Source: UBA6144 sp964399165
GTDB taxonomy: Bacteria > Bdellovibrionota > Bacteriovoracia > Bacteriovoracales > Bacteriovoracaceae
DNA length: 64,000 bases
Direction of reading: 5' to 3'
NCBI GenBank assembly: GCA_964399165.1
Contig: CAYNPO010000019.1
Span: forward strand, 1 to 64,000
Within the stretch, counting starts at the first letter, position 1. Every line of letters starts with the position of its first letter. The translations under genes and the position numbers were made by a program. Positions 59,505 to 64,000 of this stretch are shown piece after piece. A model generated the notes under the pieces. It did not search any database. It saw only the letters and a program-made list of their open reading frames with translations, and had not been told where the DNA came from.

Positions 59505-60080
59505 TCAGATGCGGCGCTTGTCTTTGAGGAGCTTGGTTTTGAAGAACTTCTTCTTGAGGGGACTCAGGCGGTCGATGAACACGATGCCGTCCAGGTGGTC
59601 GTTCTCATGCTGCAGGCATATAGCCAAAAGCTCGTCCGCTTCCATGGTGCGCGGCTTGCCCTGCAGGTCCTGGTACTCGACCACTACGTGCTCGGCGCGC
59701 TCCACCTCCTCATAGACGTCGGGGACGCTGAGGCAGCCCTCCTTGTTGAGGACACAGCCTTCCTTGGTCTTGAAGACGGGGTTGATGAAAACCATGGGGT
59801 TCAGGTTGCTAAACTCCATGTCCGCACTGCCGTCTTGTCGGGTTACTTCCTCGCGCTCGAAATCTACGTCAACCACGAAGAGTCGCAAGGAAACGCCGAT
59901 TTGGGGAGCGGCAAGGCCAATGCCGGGTGCATGGTACATGGTGAAAAGCATGTTCTGAACTAGGCGGGCTAGCTCGGCGTCAAACTTCGTAACTGGCTCG
60001 GCGACCTTGGAGAGCACCGGCTCAGGATAGGTGTAGATGGGGAGATGCTCCCCTTCCAGTCGGAAATTTTCGAGCTGCAT
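59505..60080 (-). CDS. def: Peptide deformylase
   Basis: Metallo-hydrolase that removes the N-formyl group from new proteins (191 aa). All three motifs are present: GIGLAAPQIG, EGCLSVP and QHENDHLDG with the metal ligands Cys, His, His and catalytic Glu. Slightly longer N-terminus than E. coli Def. ATG at 60080, with a G7 run about 25 bases upstream in the short gap after the permease. Confidence 0.97.
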   Translation of the reverse strand: MQLENFRLEGEHLPIYTYPEPVLSKVAEPVTKFDAELARLVQNMLFTMYHAPGIGLAAPQIGVSLRLFVVDVDFEREEVTRQDGSADMEFSNLNPMVFINPVFKTKEGCVLNKEGCLSVPDVYEEVERAEHVVVEYQDLQGKPRTMEADELLAICLQHENDHLDGIVFIDRLSPLKKKFFKTKLLKDKRRI

Positions 60081-60109
60081 AGCAGCGTTATAGCATGGCC
60101 GGGGGGGTA

Positions 60110-61204
60110 TTAAAACGCGAGTTTCCGGTGGCGCCAGAAGGTCCAGCCGCTATGGCAGAGAAAAAGTCCTGGAACAAGGTAGGCGGAGAGCCATGCCGGC
60201 AGCTTCTCACTTTGTCCGTAGGACAAAGAGGCTGAAAACAGGAGCCAAAACAATACGGTCAGGACTAGGGCGAAACCAACGCTCTTCCCGAACGAGTCTG
60301 AGCGGCGGTTAGGTTGGTAGAGGCCCCCCATGGGGAGCAGGGCGAAAACCAGGCATAGGCCCGACAGGGCAAGCTTTTGATGAAGCAAAATTCTGTACTC
60401 GGCCGTGTTTATTCCCGTTGGAGCGATCTTTTGAATGAAATCGCTCAATGCGAACCAAGAGAGTGTGGTGAGGTCGGCTTCGAATTCCTTGAAGTCGTCT
60501 GGCGTTTCCGCCAGTGACATTTCACGCTGCTGGAAGGGTGTGACCCGCGGGAAGGTGGGTCCCTGAAGATCAGAGATTTCTTCGCCCCCCTCAAGCCTCC
60601 AGTTAGAACCCCCCAGGTGGGAGGCGCGTCTCGCCTTGAGTATGTGGGTGGCGCCGCCTCTCTTGTCAAAATAATAAAAGCGAATGTCTGCCAGAACGCC
60701 AGCCTTCTTGTCGAATGAAAGGAAGGTGGCGAAATAATCCTCGGACTTGAACCAGAACTGGCCACCATCCAATGCGCCTCTCGTGAGGTAGCGCCCTTCG
60801 GAAGCCTGGCTTTTCTTGATCTGTTGACGCTTCACTTTGTTGGCAAGTGGCTCCACAAAACCGAGGTTCGCAAACTGCAGGATAACCATGCTCAGGGCGC
60901 AGGCGCCAAGCAGAAGCGTGATTCGCAGGTGGGAAAGGCCAGCGGCCAGGGCAGCAATGAGCTCATTGTGGGATTTAAGGCGCTGGAGAGAGAACAGGGT
61001 CGCGAGCAAGCAGGTCACGGGAATGATTTTTCCCACCAAGTCGGGCATTTTGAGGGCCCATTCCAGCAGGACCTGACTCCCGGCCTTCCCCCGCAAGAAG
61101 CCGTTGATAATATCGGCGGTAGTCACAAGCATGATTAACGCGACAAGGGACGCGACCAGGGACTTGAACCAGGTGTTTATGAAGATGCGAGAAAGGATGT
61201 TCAT
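60110..61204 (-). CDS. LptF/LptG-family permease (YjgP/YjgQ)
   Basis: Membrane protein (364 aa from ATG 61204, which overlaps the upstream stop by four bases). N-terminal helices (NTWFKSLVASLVALIMLVTT..., FSLQRLKSHNELIAALAAGLS) and four C-terminal helices flank a periplasmic beta domain, the LptF/LptG layout that moves lipopolysaccharide from the inner membrane with LptB. The conserved NELIAALAAG segment is present. Only one such gene is visible here; the partner may be elsewhere. Confidence 0.85.
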   Translation of the reverse strand: MNILSRIFINTWFKSLVASLVALIMLVTTADIINGFLRGKAGSQVLLEWALKMPDLVGKIIPVTCLLATLFSLQRLKSHNELIAALAAGLSHLRITLLLGACALSMVILQFANLGFVEPLANKVKRQQIKKSQASEGRYLTRGALDGGQFWFKSEDYFATFLSFDKKAGVLADIRFYYFDKRGGATHILKARRASHLGGSNWRLEGGEEISDLQGPTFPRVTPFQQREMSLAETPDDFKEFEADLTTLSWFALSDFIQKIAPTGINTAEYRILLHQKLALSGLCLVFALLPMGGLYQPNRRSDSFGKSVGFALVLTVLFWLLFSASLSYGQSEKLPAWLSAYLVPGLFLCHSGWTFWRHRKLAF

Positions 61205-61926
61205 GGGCTCCCGATGCTCGGAAGCGCGCGTGAGAGCCACAACAGAACCGGCTTCATAGCGTTGGTGAATATGTCACGTACCCGTGGGTGGGCTTGCATC
61301 CAGTCTGTTAGCGCAGAGGAAACAAGGTAGTAAGAACGTACGAATGCCATCCCTCCGGGCGTGAGCATCAGCCAACGCTTGAACCCCCTGAGCCTTTCCG
61401 TACCCGGGTGGTTCTCACCCAGGCAGAGGGTTGCTATGAAGCATTTCCGGGATTGAACGAAGATCTGTTGGTAGGCGTGAAAGAATTTATCGTGGTTGCG
61501 AAATCGGTACTTGCGAAGATGCTTTCGCGCCATCTCCGAGTTCACAACTTGGTATGGTTGGTTGGCGGTGAAAACCACGAACTGATCAAGACATTTGCCG
61601 CACTCCTCTTGGAACTTGCCGGTGGCGTCGTAAACCCGAGCCAACTCAAAATAGAGATGGCTTATCATCATGGTTTCCGTGAGGTCTTTGTCCTTACGAA
61701 AATGCTCCGGCCGCAGCTCGAAGATGCTACCGCAACTGTGTAACTCCGAAAGCGTCTCGAAGTAGTCTGTATACTTTCGGATAGCCGTCACATAGTCGCC
61801 AGCCGCAAAAGCCTCTTTCCCCAGGCGGGCCTGCGTGATGCGGTTCTCATACTTGTGCTTAAGGACCAGCTTGCGCTCGCGGTCCTGCTTGGCATCCTTG
61901 ACCTGCTTCTTATAATCCTCAGTCAT
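61201..61926 (-). CDS. CFI-box domain protein
   Basis: 241-aa protein of unknown role. Residues 1-155 are charged and helical with a TPR-like stretch (GKEAFAAGDYVTAIRKYTDYFETL). Residues 161-235 match the CFI-box C-terminal pattern: KCFIATLCLGENHP (Cys162), LRGFKRWLMLTPGGMAFVRSYY, then a hydrophobic-basic end. In other bacteria this domain starts CFIATAAYG and ends proteins whose localisation is uncertain. ATG at 61926; the stop overlaps the permease start, so the two are coupled. Confidence 0.7.
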   Translation of the reverse strand: MTEDYKKQVKDAKQDRERKLVLKHKYENRITQARLGKEAFAAGDYVTAIRKYTDYFETLSELHSCGSIFELRPEHFRKDKDLTETMMISHLYFELARVYDATGKFQEECGKCLDQFVVFTANQPYQVVNSEMARKHLRKYRFRNHDKFFHAYQQIFVQSRKCFIATLCLGENHPGTERLRGFKRWLMLTPGGMAFVRSYYLVSSALTDWMQAHPRVRDIFTNAMKPVLLWLSRALPSIGSP

Positions 61927-61949
61927 TGGCGGTAGCCCTCGTTAGGCGG

Positions 61950-62858
61950 TCAGAACTGCAGGCTCACCGCAAAGGAGAGGTCTCTGACCCGCTCCTTGGG
62001 ATAAAGATAGTCTTTTTCATCATCAATCTGGCGGGAATCCTTCATGGCGAAATCAATCCCCAGCTTCGGGCCCGTCCAGCTAAGCCCCCAGGCGAAACCC
62101 CTTAGGTTAACCGTTTTGTCCTCATAGTACCCGGCCCTGGCGAAGAAGTCCGAGAACACGTTCATCTGAAGGGCCCCCCTCCAAAGGTGGCGATCTTGAA
62201 AATCAGCCGTAGGATCTCCACCCGCGTCTCCGATGAGCAACAAGGCATCAGTTAAGCCATACTGTAGCCCGGCAATGGCACGAGACTCCCCCGGGGTTGC
62301 CCGGCTCGGGTCTTCCCAGACCAATCCCAGGATAAAATTCTCCGATTGAACCCAGCTCATACCCAGAACCAGGGGATGGCTGATGTGGTGACGGTGTCTG
62401 CTGTAGCGCGGTGGTCGGGAATCCGTCGTATGCCGGTAAATTACGCCAAGGGAAACCTCGGGCGTAACCGGGCCCGCCAAGGTAACAGTCATGCGCTCAC
62501 GGCTAAACGCATCCTCGCTTTGTCGCTGAAAGCTGAAGCCTCCCTTGAGCACGCCCGTGTTGTCGAAGAGAAAGTAACCTTCGGAGTGTTGAGAGGCAGC
62601 GGCACGCCTGCCGTCCGCCAGTCGCTCCGGATTCTTTTTCTCTACCTCTGTCGTGGTTCTCTGGTATGAGGCGAAAGTGTCCGTGAAAAAGCTCAGTGTC
62701 GCGGGATTAAGCAGGGCGGCCTCATTGACCAGTAGCGAAGCTACCCCGGCCCCTGCCGTGGACTGGAGGCGGGCGGTTTGAAATGGACGCGGCTGGGCAA
62801 AGGCCATGGCGCTGGTGAAGGCGAGGATCAATACGATGCGCATGATGGAACCAGGCAT
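61950..62858 (-). CDS. Outer-membrane beta-barrel-like protein
   Basis: Exported protein (about 302 aa from ATG 62858; ATG 62843 is equally possible) with signal peptide MRIVLILAFTSAMAFA. It shows the FadL/PorV-like opening LQSTAGAGVASLLVNEAALLNPATLSFF, many alternating strands (GFSFQRQ, LGVIYRHTT, LVLGMSWVQ), and the C-terminal Phe (SFAVSLQF) of outer-membrane barrels. No specific function. 23 bases before the CFI-box gene and divergent from galU. Confidence 0.72.
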   Translation of the reverse strand: MPGSIMRIVLILAFTSAMAFAQPRPFQTARLQSTAGAGVASLLVNEAALLNPATLSFFTDTFASYQRTTTEVEKKNPERLADGRRAAASQHSEGYFLFDNTGVLKGGFSFQRQSEDAFSRERMTVTLAGPVTPEVSLGVIYRHTTDSRPPRYSRHRHHISHPLVLGMSWVQSENFILGLVWEDPSRATPGESRAIAGLQYGLTDALLLIGDAGGDPTADFQDRHLWRGALQMNVFSDFFARAGYYEDKTVNLRGFAWGLSWTGPKLGIDFAMKDSRQIDDEKDYLYPKERVRDLSFAVSLQF

Positions 62859-62917
62859 TTGTGATAGGCTGATACCTCCAACGCTATCCATTTGACGCGA
62901 GGAACTCAAGGACTTTC

Positions 62918-63808
62918 ATGAAAATCAAAAAGGCCGTGATCCCCATCGCCGGCAAAGGCACGCGCTTCCTTCCCGCGACCAAGCAGATCGCCAAGGAAAT
63001 CATCCCCATCATCAACGTCCCCATGATCCATCACATCGTCCTCGAGGCGGTGGAGTCGGGCATCGAGCAGATCATCTTCGTGACTTCTTCCGGAAAGTTC
63101 GCCGTGGAGGACTACTTCGACCGCAACCAGGAACTCGAAGCTTTCCTGGAGAAAAATGGCAAGACCCGTGAGCTGGAGATGATCCGGCAGATCGGTACCA
63201 TGGTGGGCGTGACCAGCGTTCGGCAGAAGGAGCAGCTGGGCCTCGGCCACGCCGTGCTCATGGCGGAGGAACTCGTCGCCGATGACCCATTCGCGGTCCT
63301 GCTGGGTGACGACATCGTCGTGAACCCAGTCCCCTGTACCAGGCAGCTCATGGACATCTCGTCCCGGCACGGCGGCGCCTCGGTCATAGGCGTGATGGAC
63401 GTGCCACGGGTCGACACTTCCAAGTATGGCATCGTACGGGGTACTCCCGTGGTCGGGGACGCCCGCACGCTGCGCATGGAGGGAATGGTGGAGAAGCCCA
63501 AGCCTTCCGAGGCCCCCACCACTCTGGCGACTCCGGGCCGCTACATCCTCTCCCCTGAAATCTTCCAGATCCTGCGGGAGATTCCCCGGGGAGCGGGGAA
63601 CGAGTACCAACTCACCGACGCCATCAACGTCCTGTGCGGGCGCCGTGATGTGTACGCCCACTGCTTCGAGGGAGAGCGCTTCGACACCGGCAACGTCCAT
63701 GGGTACCTCGACGCTACCGTGGACTTTGCCTTGCGCGACCCAGCCTTGCGCGATGGCTTCGTGGACATCCTGCGCACCAAAATCGCCAAACACGGAGTGA
63801 AACTGTGA
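62918..63808 (+). CDS. galU: UTP-glucose-1-phosphate uridylyltransferase
   Basis: Makes UDP-glucose for envelope polysaccharides (296 aa). Nucleotide-binding loop AGKGTRFLPATKQIAKEI, PMIHHIVLEAVESGI, LGLGHAVLMAEELV, VLLGDDIV, VEKPKPSEAP, and CFEGERFDTGN. ATG at 62918 with AAGGAC upstream. The stop overlaps the next gene's GTG. Confidence 0.97.
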   Translation: MKIKKAVIPIAGKGTRFLPATKQIAKEIIPIINVPMIHHIVLEAVESGIEQIIFVTSSGKFAVEDYFDRNQELEAFLEKNGKTRELEMIRQIGTMVGVTSVRQKEQLGLGHAVLMAEELVADDPFAVLLGDDIVVNPVPCTRQLMDISSRHGGASVIGVMDVPRVDTSKYGIVRGTPVVGDARTLRMEGMVEKPKPSEAPTTLATPGRYILSPEIFQILREIPRGAGNEYQLTDAINVLCGRRDVYAHCFEGERFDTGNVHGYLDATVDFALRDPALRDGFVDILRTKIAKHGVKL

Positions 63809-64000
63809 AATACGTCCTGATCACGGCTTTGCTGTCCGCCTCCATGTCCGCCGCAGCCTACGTTCCCACGGTGGAAGCGCTTTTCCGTCACGGGGCCAAT
63901 CCGGAGGTTTCTACCAACGCGCTCTCATTGTCGGTGAAGCTGACTCCGGTCAATCCCTACGCCGAAAAGGATGAGGCACCGGGGAAGCCGCTCTGGGTCA
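63805..64000 (+). CDS. Secreted protein, N-terminal part only
   Basis: An open frame from GTG 63805 (sharing GTGA with the galU stop) runs to the window edge. The first residues (MKYVLITALLSASMSAAA) look like a signal peptide, followed by VPTVEALFRHGANPEVSTNA. Function cannot be judged from 65 residues. Confidence 0.7.
   Translation, partial: MKYVLITALLSASMSAAAYVPTVEALFRHGANPEVSTNALSLSVKLTPVNPYAEKDEAPGKPLWV

Noticed and set aside
1..64000. tRNA, rRNA, CRISPR arrays, insertion sequences, prophage
   Set aside because: The few intergenic gaps are short and show no cloverleaf-like segments, spaced repeats, transposase or integrase genes.

Overview
The window is about 64 kb of a GC-rich (by eye high-50s percent), gene-dense bacterial chromosome centred on dnaA. 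The gene content and order point to the Bdellovibrionota or a related delta-proteobacterial lineage. The evidence is dnaN-recF-gyrB-gyrA on one side of dnaA, rpmH-rnpA-yidD-yidC-mnmE-mnmG-rsmG-parA-parB-bactofilin-ATP synthase on the other, two b-type ATP synthase subunits, outer-membrane barrels, lipoproteins, and CFI-box and LptF/G-type envelope proteins. The exact genus cannot be fixed from sequence reading alone.

Layout. 1-3479 (minus): complex I membrane-arm genes nuoA-nuoH-nuoJ-nuoK-nuoL, with nuoL running off the left edge. 3623-12594 (plus): mfd, a PpiC-type foldase, a SurA-like chaperone, a PdxA-like enzyme and uvrA in one tight operon. 12578-13120 (minus): a secreted protein with a possible transglutaminase-like triad. 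13205-24848 (minus): dnaA, dnaN, recF, gyrB, gyrA, a TPR lipoprotein and the FO genes atpZ-atpI-atpB-atpE. The dnaA-dnaN gap (22795-23234) is the best oriC candidate. 25024-39145 (plus): rpmH through parAB and bactofilin to atpF'-atpF-atpH-atpA-atpG-atpD-atpC, closed by a strong terminator. 39331-49048 and on to 50416: a large unrecognised anchored protein, a lytic transglycosylase and patatin pair (minus), an HTH regulator with an outer-membrane protein, an amino-acid:sodium symporter, ligA and radA. 50413-52436 (minus): a small membrane protein, glpK and a pilin-like peptide, followed by a TlpA-like thioredoxin (plus). 53004-62858 (minus): one long run containing an outer-membrane protein, a CFI-box protein, an LptF/G-like permease, def, fmt, rpe, hutH, hutU, a lipoprotein and hutI. 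62918-64000 (plus): galU and the start of a secreted protein.

How it fits together. This is the origin-proximal housekeeping region. Genes on both sides of dnaA are transcribed away from it. Two perfect parS sites (28592-28607 and 31042-31057) lie next to parAB. The ATP synthase genes are split into two blocks on opposite sides of the origin. No tRNA, rRNA, CRISPR array, insertion sequence or prophage was seen. I found no single obvious new defence or mobile system. The main points of interest are the unusual origin and DnaA pairing, the split bioenergetic operons, parS used as part of a ribosome-binding region, long homopolymer tracts in genes and a promoter, convergent genes that all overlap at their 3' ends, a hut operon with a built-in lipoprotein, and several unrecognised envelope proteins.
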